Shown: positions 38,129 through 49,996 of the stretch, one piece after another | Numbering within the stretch: position 1 is the stretch's first letter | How the letters are laid out: each line of letters starts with the position of its first letter | Notes under the pieces: model-generated | The model's input: only the letters and a program-made list of their open reading frames with translations | The model's database searches: none | Told to the model about the DNA's origin: nothing | DNA from: Cryptomeria japonica | Lineage: Eukaryota; Streptophyta; Pinopsida; Cupressales; Cupressaceae | Length of the DNA stretch: 64,000 bases | NCBI RefSeq assembly: GCF_030272615.1 | Contig: NC_081412.1 | Location: forward strand, 19,447,932-19,511,931 | Reading direction: 5' to 3' | Made by a program: the position numbers and the translations under genes

Positions 38129-40754
38129 GATAGCAAAGAACTCCTGCATATATAAAGATATACATGAATTATATACAACTCTATGTCAAAGAAGAATCTA
38201 TTTTACTAAATTGAAAAAAAACATTTATAAATAGTAACATTTCTATGTTGTTGAATGAGATACACATGAAATATATAATATAATATTGAACTTAAAAAAA
38301 TATACATGTACATACTATTGAATCTTGAAATATAAAATTTGCACACAAAACTTAATAAAAACTTTCAATGAACATCATAAATCTATTATATATTCAATTT
38401 AATAAATTCATTTCTTGTAAAATGCATCAACTATTAAAATCAATATAAAATATTTCATACATAAGATCAATAAAGAAGTGAGAAATAAGATGATCCTCCT
38501 TCTAGTGTAAGAATATATAGCATGGAAACAATATTACTAAGACAACATAATATTTTGTTAACTTTAACTTAAAGTTATTTTGAAAAATGCACGTGTGTGT
38601 TTGGATGCTCCATATTTCTAGTGTTTTAGTGTACACATGATAATTTATTAGAATTCAATTACATAGTTTTGAGATAATTGTCATCAATTCATATTACATT
38701 GATTAGTCTTCAGACAATCTTAAAAAAAAACTAATCTCCCATGACTATAAATGACATACTTAAAACATATTATATTCTAAGTGGTTGTCATGTAAAGACA
38801 AAACATCAAAACTTTTGAAGAGTTAAGCATATTTCACCATTAAATTTCTCCCATAATCAAATCTACACAAGATTATAATTTACAAAACCTTCAAAAAATA
38901 TTATTTCCTATAAATCATTTATTATAAAACTCCGCAATCATTTGTTTTCATATATAATCTTTCTATAAAATTTAAGATATCAATCCATACACAAATTCTC
39001 TTACAAAGTTGAATAAGAAATGAAGGATAGAGGATTAAATACTAAGATTGTTTTGAGAGATCAATGGAGTAGATTGATTGAAAGGATTGTGTGCATTAGA
39101 AGCTTCCAAGTGGCAACTTAAATGTTTGGTGCACATGAGGAGTTCATGATCCAAGAAATTTTTGAGGAAAAGGTCTTTTTAGGGGCGTATACACCAAGAT
39201 GTTGTAAAAAAAGGTAGCCAAATGACCAAAAAAAGATAAACACGAGTGCGTTATTGGGAAATTCATTTAACGCATTTGAGGTCTTTTTTGTAGTGTTTTT
39301 TTCTTACACTATCCTAGGCTTGTTTACACTATCGTAGGTTCATTAGGACTATCCTAGGTTCATTAGGATTGTCCCAAGTTCATTATTGCTTTCTTAGGCT
39401 CATTAGGACTTTCTTAGGTTCATTAAGACTGCCCTACATTCATTAGGATCATTTGAGGCTCATTGGGACTATCATATGTTCATTGTGATTGTCCTAGGTT
39501 CATTAATTTAATTCATGTGTTCATTAGGACTATCTCATGTTCTCAAATAGCTTCAACTAATATCTTAAATTAACTATTTTTAAAAAAAATAGCTCCTTAA
39601 CAATTTAATATTATATATAATCGAATATGATTTCAACTTCAAACCTTGTGCACCTTTTAAAACCAAAAGATGTTGTTAAAACCATTCTTCTAATATTAGC
39701 TTAATCATAACATAATCTAATAAATCTTCCTCAAAATATCTACCAACTTCAAATCATATATTAAATCTTTTATAATATAAATTACTTCTAGATATACCAA
39801 TATACTTCTAAAGATATTCAAAATACTTCTTGGGAATTATATTTTTCAAATCTTTCGGATGTATATATAATTAGCACCCCATTTAGAAAACTCATTATCA
39901 ATCAACATTATAAATCAAGAATATTTTTTATTTTGTATTAATGAATTATATATTTGGCATATTAGCTTCCTTTATGAACCTATGTAAACCAAACTCCAAT
40001 TTTAGTAACTTATCTAGTTTTGCTCTAAAATTGTGTCCATAATTGATCCTTTTATACCATCACATGACATAATAGGACCATAATAGGACCTTTATGCCAT
40101 GACATGGCATAAACCTAAGCCTAAACTTTCATATCTAAAATTTGAAGAACTTAATGTTAATTACTTTTAAGGTTATACTAATTTAGTGGTAACTTTTGTA
40201 TTGCCTAATGAGGATTAAGAACAATTTAGGTACATATGTTCGGTTTTATTTCAATTTCATTTTCGAACGTTTTTGTTTTTGTTTCCTTTTCATTTTCGGT
40301 TTTTTGTTTGTGTCGATTTCATTTTCAAACATTTTTGTTTTTGTTTCCATTTCATTTTCGGTTTTTTGTTTGTGTCGATTTCATTTTTGAACATTTTTGT
40401 TTTTGTTTCCATTTCATTTTCAGTTTTTTGTTTGTGTCGATTTCATTTTCGAACGTTTTTGTTTTTGTTTCCATTTCATTTTCGGTTTTTTGTTTGTGTC
40501 GATTTCATTTTGTTAATTATCTAGGTTTGGTTTTAGTTTCTAAATTTGTTGATTACGGTTTAGGGTTAACTGTTCAAAAATATTTTAGATCAAAATCAAG
40601 AATTTACAAATATAAAAAATAATTTATTTATATGCTACTATTAAAAAAAACTAAATAATACACAAAAAAAAAGAAAAATATACAAGAAAATTATGAAATG
40701 TGAAAATAGATGACTGAATGTGTACCTGGGATAGTGGTGGAGGCTTGAAGTGGA
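38129..40754. repeat. Long 5' region of the copy B partner gene with two minisatellites
   Basis: No supported gene. 39290-39545 is a ~20 bp repeat, TTCATTAGGACTATCCTAGG and variants, about twelve units. 40240-40520 is a ~63 bp repeat of about four units built from TTTCATTTTCGGTTTTTTG and TTTGTGTCGATTTCATTTTC; its three frames give Phe/Val-rich translations that are artefacts of the repeat. The rest is AT-rich. Confidence 0.8.
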
Positions 40755-41045
40755 AACCACAGCACGGGGGCCCGTTTTTGATCTCCTCTTGTCAACTAAC
40801 TGTAACGGTGAAAATGAAAAAGTATCCAAAAAAAAGGATAAAAATAGCATTTCAAAACGGGCCCCCATTTTTTAAAAATGGGCCCCCGTTTTGTTTACAA
40901 ACGGGGGCCCGTTTTGTCCATAAACAGGGGCCCATTTTTTAAAAAATGGGGGCCCGTTTTATTTGGCTTCGGCACCCCGTGACCTTTCGGCTCGGGAGGC
41001 CGAACCATTAACGGGCCCCCGTTTTTTATAACGGGCCCCCCGTTT
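40755..41045. repeat. GGGGGCCCG palindrome array, right end of copy B
   Basis: About ten GGGCCC-centred units such as AACGGGGGCCCGTTTTG, ATGGGCCCCCGTTTTG and ATGGGGGCCCGTTTTA, alternating in direction. Mirrors 31690-31880 at the other end of the same element. Confidence 0.85.
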
Positions 41046-41111
41046 TGTGGAACGCATTTTTCAATGCGCAGACTTCCGCGAATTTGTGACTCATTAGCTT
41101 GCACATACCCC

Positions 41112-41120
41112 TAACTCTAA
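41112..41120. repeat. Target-site duplication, right of copy B
   Basis: TAACTCTAA, identical to 30845-30853. Confidence 0.85.
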
Positions 41121-41373
41121 ACCTACTTGCACAAGTTAAATAAATTTGAGCCCTAATCCTAACCTGAGAACAAATTGAACTTTAAAGCTAAACCTACTTT
41201 AATTAGAGTTATAACGCTAAGGTCCTGAAAGTAATTAAATTTAATAAACCAAATTGAACCCTAATTTAACACAAAGCTCTAAGCCAAATTCACCCCTATT
41301 CTTAAACCTAATTGAATAATCTATTAATTTGAACCTTACACCAACTCTTAAATTATGTGCAGAATAGGATTGA

Positions 41374-44300
41374 GAAGAAGGGAGTTCTGAAGCGGGAGTC
41401 AAGGCAAACGAACCTGTTGAAGAACACAATATAGTTGATGAACATAGGGAGGAGATTGTCCAAGTTGAACCAATGGAGCCCTTTGAAGGAGAGGGGTCAG
41501 GCTCCTTACCTCCTACTACTGATATGGATGAGCATATTGTGAATCTAGCTAAACAGGTGAAGAGAAATATTTCTTATAAAAATTTAGATCATTTACTTGA
41601 AATGGACGTGGATGAGTTGAAACGTCTCAGTGAAGAACCTAGACATAATAAAAGGAGGTCAATGAATAAAAGTGCAAAAGAAGTAATGTCTCATTTCAAC
41701 AATCTTGATACTACACTAGAAAAAGCTCAATTGTTATCAATTGTACTTACTCATAAAGACTTAATAGACCCATTGAAATTGTTGGGTATAGATACAACAA
41801 GTCAAAAGAGGAAAACTTCTCAGCTACAAAAATCTATTGTTGATAATGTTAAGAAAGGTTTGGTGAACATTGGTAAAAAATCTCGAAGAATAGATAAGAC
41901 CATTTCAAGAAGAGTGATGTTGACATCTTTAGTAAATGAAAGATTGCCTCAAAAAAGACAAATTTATTCATTGTCATCTAAGTTTGGTTTTAGTAGAAGG
42001 ACAATATCTAAATATGTTAAAAGGAGAAAGATTTTGGATGATACTACCTCAGAAGGGAATTGGGCAATTATGTGTAGAGCTCCTCGTTCTGATAGAATTG
42101 AAGATGTTGTTAGGAACTTTGTGACAAGTTTTTGGAATGATAATACTCATCCTTCATCAAATAGTAGAGATGTTATCAAGCAAAGGATTGGTCCTGATCG
42201 TTATGATCTCCATGTAAAACATTGGATAGACACAACAAAAAATGAATTGTTTGTGTTTACTAAAACAAACCCTCATATAAAGATTGGACAAACCATGTTT
42301 GAACGATTAAGGCCATATTATGTGAAGTTAAACAAAGTTTTCAAAACTTTTTGTTGTCGTTATCACATCGAATTTGACTTGTACTATTAGGTGTTTCAAA
42401 ATATTAGAGAAGATAGTGATGGTTATGAAAATGCTCCTCCTAAACGAACAAGTCAATTCATAGCATCCATCTTATGTGATAAATCAGATGATAATGCAAC
42501 CGGTCAAATAAATTGCATAAGAGAAATTTGTGGAACATGCAGGGACTTGACTAAATTGCTTTTCAGAGCTGAAGATACTGACATGAGGAAGATGGTAAAT
42601 TGCAAGAGTTACAAGTATAAAAAAATTTGAAACAAAATTTGGAAAGGAATCTACAAGGCTAGATTATGTAGAAGAGGAAATACCTATTGGAACATTTATG
42701 GAAAATTTTTGTAAGTTGATAAAACCATATATATGCCATGGTTTTTTTGCCAAGTAGCAAGCAGAATAATTTAAAAGATTAAGAGACACTTTCCCACTTG
42801 GAACTATTCTATCTGTAGTTGCCTTCGCAGAGAATTACTCTTTTGCAAATCAAAAAGAGATTCAATCAGAGTATTACTTTTCAAAGCAAATCACTATTTT
42901 GGTGCATGTGTGTTATCGACATGCACAAATGAATTTGGATGGTGTTGATAGTACATTTGAAAATTGTGTCATTAAAAAAGAGTACCAATTCTATATCAGT
43001 AATGATAAGGAGCATGGCACACTTTTTGTACAACAATGCTTTAAGAAGTTTTTTGAATATTTGAAAGATAGAGGCATAACAATAGTTAAACATTGTGTTT
43101 GGTCTGATGGATGTGCAACACAATTCAAATCTTCAAGGCTATTTTATGCACTATGTAGATATCATCAAAATGAAAAAATACCACATGTTTAGAGTTTTTT
43201 TTAGAGTGGCCATGGAAAGGGTGAACATGGTGGTGCAGGAGCTTGTATCAAACGTGCTCTCAGAAAGCATCAAATAAAGTACACAGGAGATCATATAGAA
43301 GATGCACATGATGTTGTTGAATGGTGTGAGAAACACTTTGAGCAACCTAATTATCCTGGGAAATCATCATCGAGAGCATACAGACCCATTCCATATAGAG
43401 TGTTTTGGGAGACAACCGATACGTGTTCTCTTTTAGTGTTTTATTTAATTTTTTTTAATATTTTAAAAAATACATGTTCCTAGTTCAAATGTTTCAATTT
43501 AACAACTTGATCTACATGTACATTCTTGTACACATGTACATTTTGCAAATGTGGATAGAAGATTAATGCATGGATGCAAGAGCGTGGAGAGGACAAGATC
43601 TTTGCATTGTGTCATGAGTACAAATAATCGGCCATGGATATTATACACTAGGGATTGTTCATGTTTTTTTTCTGAATGCATTTTCGAAAACTATGTTGAT
43701 TGCAAGAACCAAGAGCTTGGATATGTTAGTGAATGGAAATTAGTGCCACTAGATGTTTCTAACACATATGAGGATTCAAATGAGGACAAAAACTTTGAAG
43801 ACATTCCTTTGATTTCTGGTGATTATGATCATATTTCAAGATTGATTAAAAAAGGTACATATGACGTACACATGTAAATATTTCCTTAAAAATGACATGT
43901 AACTTAGAATTTATTTAACTTGTGTCAAATTGCAAGAGATATTTTTGTAGTCATAGCAGAAGATGGAAATATAGAAGGTGTTAGTTATTATTTATTGTGT
44001 TGCACAGAAGAGAGAAAGAAGTTATCGAAATCTGAAACGAGTGATGGAATGTCATTTCCCACAGGTTTGAACTAATTTGAATATGTATGTACAAATCGCT
44101 TACGTGGAAATTTTTAATTTCTCACGTTTCTTATATACATGTACATGTAGGCTCAGTTGTAGTGCAAGGGACATATTTGAAACAAGTTAAAATTGTTCAA
44201 CATGGGATTCATTTCACTGAATACCAAATTGACAACAAGGTATATCAGTATAGTCACTTGGTCATTATTGTTGGCCTAATTCTTCAAACAGTTCCACGTC

Positions 44301-44395
44301 GAGGGCAGTCTCAAAAGTGGAGACTAGATAGTGAAGATCATGACAAAATATTAAGTGTTATTGAAGAGCGTTCTGAACCACTTGATGTGGTATGA
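41374..44395 (+). pseudogene. Transposase of copy C, diverged and catalytically damaged
   Basis: The open frame starts near 41374, before the Met at 41473, so the true start is probably an upstream exon now beyond copy B. Conserved landmarks: FGFSRRTISKYVKRR (helix-turn-helix-like), SFWNDNTHPSSNSRDVI near 42140, FCCRYHIEFD near 42350. A TAG at 42388 and a frameshift after about 42630 follow. The core then reads SVVAFAENYSF (Ala where copies A and B have the first Asp), VWSDGCATQFK (second Asp kept) and SGHGKGEHGGAG (Gly for the last Asp), with two stops just before it. An intron starts near 43427; further exons are about 43550-43855, 43941-44063 and 44150-44395. The last two encode AEDGNIEGVSYYLL and the PTGSVVVQGTYL and YSHLVIIV parts of the C-terminal domain, with one more intron than copy B. 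Confidence 0.8.
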
Positions 44396-45926
44396 ACTAT
44401 ATATATAATTTAGTAATCCAAAGTACACATGTGGTTCAACCCACATGAATTGAATTAATACTTGATAAATTCTAGATCTCTTAACTTGTTTTGAGAATTG
44501 GATAAATATTTTTTAAGTTTAAATACATGAAATTTTTAATTATATCAAATTAGGATGTATGAAGTTAATTCAAGTATGTACATGTTTAAATGCATGTTTA
44601 ATTTGTATGTATAAGGTACTGTATCTAATTCTAAATGCATATAATTTGTATGGACTACTAGTTAAAATAATTTAATTAGAAAATGCATATTTAAATTAGA
44701 ATGTAATATGTACATGTGTAAAATTGATATATGGAATCAGGACATGTGTAATTAGGACATGTGCATGTTGTGAACTATTTAACTACAGTATACATACCTA
44801 GAAGCACATACCATGTGAACTAGTTAGTACATGACCTATTAAGTTTAGTTTGTTCATTTGATATTAATTAGTTCAAGTGTGATTTTTATATTGTTCAAGT
44901 TGGAGTGTCCATATACTCTTTTGTTTGAACATGTTCTTTTAAATTTTAATTCATATCTACTGTATGTACATATGGGTTACATGTAGTTTAAAATTTAAAG
45001 TTTTATCTCTAACATGTGTATTCTTGATCATATATATATAAATTTGAAAGTTTTAGAGAACATGTGCATTCTTGATCATATATATATTTAAAGTGTACAC
45101 ATAAGTATTTCTAACATGTGTACATGATATATATATATAATCTAGTCTAGTCCATCGAACATAAAGTACATATATAATCTAACATGTATGTACATGTGCA
45201 CATGGAATATATAAAGATAACATGTACATGTGCATGAAATATATAGTCTCTAGTCTAAACTTCATATCATATGATGCAGGAAATATATATAATCCGATCA
45301 AACACAACAGAGGTATAAAGTATAATCTAGTCTAAACTTCATACATGCATAAAATATACAATCTGATCAAACATGTAAATGAGGTATAAATAATATAATC
45401 TAGTGTAAACTTCATACATGATGCATGAAATATATATAATCTTATCAAACACAAACCAGGTATAAAGTATAATCTAGTCTAAACTGCATACATGCATGAA
45501 ATATATATAATCCAATCAAACACAACCAGGCTTAAAGTATTTATCTAGTCTAAACCTCATACATGCATGAAATATACTTTCTGATCAAACATGTAAATGA
45601 GGTATTTAAAGAATATAATCTAGTCTAAACTTCATACATGATGCATGAAATATATATAATCCATATAAAACACAAACCAAGTATAAAGTATAATCTAGTC
45701 TAAACAGCATACATGCATGAAATATATATATCTGATCAAACACAAACAAGGTATAAAGTATAATCTAGTCTAAACTCCATGTACATGCATGAAATATATA
45801 TAATCTGACCAAACACAAACCAGGTATAAAGTATAATCTAGTCTAAACTTCATGTACGTGCATGAATATATATAAAATGAAAGTCTATAAAAAGAAATGT
45901 AAATGAGCTATAAAGTCTGGAGCAAA
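44396..45926. repeat. Convergent intergenic region of copy C, ~72 bp tandem array
   Basis: From about 45290 to 45870, eight units containing TATAATCTAGTCTAAAC, CATACATGCATGAAATATA and TCAAACACAAACCAGG. The stretch 44400-45290 is AT-rich with many ACATGTACATG-type palindromes. No gene. Confidence 0.85.
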
Positions 45927-46039
45927 TCAATAGGGATCATGTCGGCTACGAACTGAGCGACCATCTGAGGAAGACTCCTGGTGAGAGTCTAGATGTCCAA
46001 TAGACCCCTGCAAAAGTAGAATTTATTTAAATATTAAAT

Positions 46040-46044
46040 ATAAT
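46040..46044. repeat. Target-site duplication, left of element 2
   Basis: ATAAT, identical to 58766-58770. Confidence 0.9.
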
Positions 46045-46811
46045 TGTATATGGTGAAAATGGATAACAATAATAACGATATTGAAAGGCTAAATGAATTC
46101 AACCACAAAACCCTAGCCTAACAACAACAAAGATTCACCATAACATATGAAGATTACCTAAGACAATGCAAATCAAACAAAATCACAAAGATTATACCAT
46201 CACATGTCCAATAGGGTTTTGATCTCCATTCTTCCTATCTCCATTGATCTTGCTTGATATATTTGCTCTCAGATTTTATGTGCACAAGAGCTCAACAAAG
46301 AACGGAATGTGGTTGCAAGTAGGATCGTAGTGTAGTCAATTGATCAAGTAGTTAGAATGATTGATTAGAATGATAATGAAGGAGGTATCTCCTTATATAG
46401 AAGACACAATAAGAAATGGAGGGATAAGATTGAGAGGTGTAAAAGGAGGTCGGCTATGATTAGAGGGTAGGTAAAAGAAATAATAAAATAATGAAAGGGG
46501 TAGGTAGTGTATGAATTAAGAGATGAATGACATGTGTCATGGGTAGAAAATGAATTAATTAAATAAATAAAGATTTATTTAATTAATAGAAGAAATGAGA
46601 TCAATTAAATAAATAAGATATTTATTTAATTTAGGAAAAGGATAATTTAAATAAATAAATGTATTTATTTAAATGAGAAATAAGGTTAGAAGAGGATAAA
46701 TGAATTAATTAAATAAATAAGGATTTATTTAATTAATAGAAGAATTAGGCTAAAGTAATTAAATAAATAAAATATTTATTTAATTAGACATGACAATTTT
46801 AGGTGTCTACA
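46045..46811 (-). repeat. 3' LTR of element 2
   Basis: 767 bp, plus strand TGTATATGG to GGTGTCTACA. Contains alternating TTAATTAAATAAATA and TTTATTTAATT blocks at 46556-46790. Confidence 0.95.
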
Positions 46812-46828
46812 TTTTGCCCCTCTTTGAG
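46812..46828 (-). promoter_or_regulatory. Polypurine tract of element 2
   Basis: Minus strand CAAAGAGGGGCAAAA directly before the LTR start TGTAGACACC. Confidence 0.8.
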
Positions 46829-47299
46829 ACAATGCGGCTTGTCGCGTTGTTTCAAAAAAGATAAGATGAATTGATACAAAGTTGCTCCGAGATGGGAATG
46901 ATATGCCCCCTTAAGAGATTGGATGAAAATGTCTGAAAAGATCACAGACAATCTCTCGATAAGAAAGAGAGGCTAGAATGGACTGACTAGATAAAGTGAC
47001 AGAGTCGCAAGATAATGAAGACGAACTTGGGAAATGAGGGCTAGGGCAATCTATAAAATAGACCACGAGGGAAATACATCCTCATTGTCATCTACACATC
47101 CACAAGAGCAGAGTGCAGAGCGAAAATAGAGCAGCAGCAGTCAGTAGTGATGGCTTTCATTCACAGATTTGACTGTGTTCGCCGATTTCAAAGGCCAGCA
47201 GAGGCAGGAGAGCCGGTAAGTACCGTGAAACCTCTTTGTACTTTGATGCATTTATTGTTGTCATTAATGCATGGTAGATAGGGCAATAAATGCACTTTA

Positions 47300-47590
47300 G
47301 GTTAGGGTCTAAAAATGCCAAAAAATGTCCAGGCGCATCTGCGTTGGTGCCAGGCACGTTTATGCTCATGAGGCGCGTCTGTGTTTGTGCCAGGCGCGTC
47401 TATGATGGAAACCGCATCTGTGCCAAATGCGGCCACGTTTGTGATGTGTAGGTGCGTCTGTGCCAAGAAGGCACATCTATGTTGACCAGGCGCATCTATG
47501 TAGAGCATAGGCACATCTGTGTTTTTCAAGCGCATCTGTGTAGTCTTTAAGCGTGTTTATGTCAAGAAATCACGTTTGTGTCCAAAAATT
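47300..47590. repeat. GCGTCTGTG-type degenerate array
   Basis: About fourteen units of AGGCGCGTCTGTG or GCACATCTGTG spaced 12-25 bp apart, in the PMD intron. The inverse motif CACAGACGCG is arrayed at 56280-56465 and 57655-57905 near the other end of the element. Confidence 0.8.
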
Positions 47591-47621
47591 TGAATTTGTG
47601 TCTTCTAGGTCAAATCGGCAG

Positions 47622-48035
47622 TTCTGTGATGAACATACGCTGTCGATTGGATAAGCTGCTAAGAGGATACACTCAAACAGGTCCTCTAGGGAAGAATAGG
47701 ATAAATCAAGGCACTTTGTGATGAACAGTGAGTACCAAGATATAGTACTTTGTGATGAATAGGGAGTACTAAAATATGAGCAGCACTTTGTGATGAACAG
47801 GGAGTGCAAATGTGAGGAGCACTTTGTGATGAACAGGGAGTGCAAATGTGAGCAGCACTTTGTGATGAATAGGGAGTACCACTAGGATAGAAGCAACACT
47901 TTGTGATGAACAGGGAGTGTCACTAGGGCAAAAGCAACACTTTGTGATGAACAGTGAGTGTCACTAAGATAGATAGCCATATGCACTTAGATAAAAAGTA
48001 GCATTTTGTGATGAACAGTGAATGCCACTATGATT
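47622..48035. repeat. CACTTTGTGATGAACAGGGAGTG tandem array, ~36-60 bp spacing
   Basis: Eight to nine copies of TTTGTGATGAACAGGGAGTG with short variable spacers. The unit starts CACT and ends AGTG, so each can form a small hairpin. It ends about 25 bp before the PMD exon 2 acceptor. Confidence 0.88.
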
Positions 48036-49996
48036 GACATGATTGATTTGTTTGACTACAGGAGTATCTGCCTATGTTGGAGTCACGAGAGAGATTCCCA
48101 TTGACACAGAGATTGCGACCTGAGTTGACAGCCGAGGACCGAGCTGCGATTGAGGCTGTGGGATTGAGAAATATTTTGTATGTGCCTGAGTTTCGGGCGA
48201 ACATGATACTGTTGACTACACTGGTGGAGAGGTGGCACTCTGAGACTTGTACATTCCATTTGCCGATGGGGGAGATGATAGTCACCCTGGAGGATGTATA
48301 TAGGATTCTGCAGATACCAATCGACGGGGAGCTGATTCCCTATGATCGAGATGGAGATAGGGAGGCCCTGAGATGAGTGTTCCAGGACCCAGGACTGGAG
48401 ATGAGGGTAGGGCATGTGGCTTGGGACACTATGACAGATGCAGGATTGGCACTGCCAGCAGTGATAGGAGGAGCGATTAGTGGGTTCTTGTGTCCTGATA
48501 GAGTGACACAAGGGTTGGCTATGGGCTGGGGAGGTGCACTGGAGACACTGGTGACATAGCACACTAGATATGCTTGGGGACCGTGTGTGCTGGCACACCT
48601 CTACTATGAACTGCATCAGTTCGTATACCATGGATCAGTGGGATTGGGCTGCATGGTGACATTGTTACAGGTGTGGGCCTATGAGCATCTGCCAGTGACG
48701 AGACTGATACACTTCAGAGGCAGAGGTCACGGACGCAGTTTTGTACATTTATACGACATGATCACATCACAGCCACGGATTGGTAGGTTGGAGTATTGGC
48801 AGCGGGTGATTGATGATATCGATATGGTCATATGGAGGCCATACCTGGGATGCGAGCAGTGGGAGGATGATACGGTAGAGCTGCCCTACACCTTCCAAAG
48901 TAGGTACCTGATTGGGCAGATGCCCTATGTGCTGGAGAGACAGCTAGTAGACAGGGTTGGTAGGAAGTTTGGTATTATTTAGCGGATGCCACGGGGTTTA
49001 GGCATGTATGCACGGACTATCAGAGATCAGGTGCAGTTTGGGCCCCTATTATCATATGATCAAGTTGTTACGCAGCTAGTAGAGATGATACCCCTACCTT
49101 GGGACATGTGGCCAGAGATTGAGGATGCCGGCATGGATGTCGAGTACATAGCATATTGGGCCGAGCATCCATTCCCATGCCTGATGGATCCAAGAGAGCT
49201 ATTAGATGGAGATGGTGGTGGGGATGATGATGATAATGGAGCTGATGGGGGCAGAGGCTGACAGAGGAGGAGGGGGGTAGTTGGAGAGAGGAGGGTTGCA
49301 CCACGGAGGGAGGGTGGAGAGGATAGGCAGGCTTGGGTGGTGAGGGGTCGCAGTGGATTGCCGCTACAGGTGCCAGCAGCACAGGGTCCCAAACAGGTGC
49401 AAGTACAGGGATAGGTACAGGGACAGATACAGGGATAGGTACCAGTACAGGCACAGGCACAGGGGCAGGCGCCCATACAGGGGGAGCCATAGGCAAAGCC
49501 ACAGGGGGCTGAGGCAGAGGAGGATGAGCTGACGGAGCTGAGGGAGATCTGCCAAGGATAGGCAGATGAGATCCAGGAGTTGGAGAGGGAGAGGGATAGG
49601 CTCAGGAGGCAGCTCTGAGATACTGAGCGGGAGCGAGACCAGGCCATTCAGTGCTACACAAAGGCTGAGACAGCACTGAGGGCTAGGAGGCAGGAAGCAA
49701 AGGACACAGGGGCCAGATATGTCTATGTTCTACGGGTCAAGGAGGAGATTGCCTACTGGTGGGATCTCTATTATGGTGCAGTGGCAGTGGATCAGCGGGC
49801 GAGGAGCTTCCATAGACCATCACAGATAGCGACAACTACGGGAGGGAGCCAGAGGAGACAGACATCTAGTGGTGGGGTTATGGGTCCTCCACCACCACTA
49901 GATAGAGGGGACAGGAGGGATGATCCTAGGGCGGGTCCTTCAGGGGCTCAAATTCTGTCGAGGCCAGGCGGCTCCAAGGGAGGGAGTTCATCATAG

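Larger units (their letters stand above)
30854..41111 (+). mobile_element. Two-gene DNA transposon copy B (10,258 bp), nearly intact
   Basis: Flanked by the 9 bp direct repeat TAACTCTAA. The left end GGGTCAGTGCAAGAAGATGAG and the inverse of the right end (GGGGTATGTGCAAGCTAATG) are imperfect inverted repeats that continue into GAGTC. Order inside: terminal repeat, non-coding, GGGGGCCCG array, transposase on plus (32014-35040), convergent gap, partner gene on minus (38128-35898), long 5' region with minisatellites, second GGGGGCCCG array, terminal repeat. The transposase is open and the partner has one visible nonsense codon. It lies inside copy C. Confidence 0.9.
47150..49996 (+). pseudogene. 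PMD protein gene, antisense passenger of element 2, broken by stops only
   Basis: Exon 1 (47150-47215) encodes 22 residues ending at a GTAAGT donor; the 846 bp intron ends with CTACAG before 48062. The main exon stays in one frame to 49996. PMD landmarks: LVERWHSETCTFHLPMGEM, VTLEDVYRILQIPIDGE, LGCMVTLLQVWAYEHLP, LEYWQRVIDDIDMVIWRPY, YTFQSRYLIGQMPYVLER. An acidic Gly/Asp stretch follows (near 49215), then a Gln-rich repeat region (49370-49500), a coiled-coil-like EIQELERERDRLRRQL region, and SSGGVMGPPPP. Stops: TGA 48374, TAG 48557, TAG 48980, TGA 49259 and several TAG or TGA later. The exon layout and tail match the element 1 copy, so the gene was carried by the common ancestor. Confidence 0.85.

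Noticed and set aside
37932-38234. Plus-strand poly-Gly frame
   Set aside because: Shadow of the polyproline run of the copy B partner gene.
40196-40622. Three overlapping Phe/Val-rich frames
   Set aside because: Translation of a 63 bp minisatellite with length divisible by three; no start context or domain.
41374-41473. Met at 41473 as the natural start of the copy C transposase
   Set aside because: The frame is open upstream, and the basic N-terminus found in A and B is missing, so an upstream exon is more likely.
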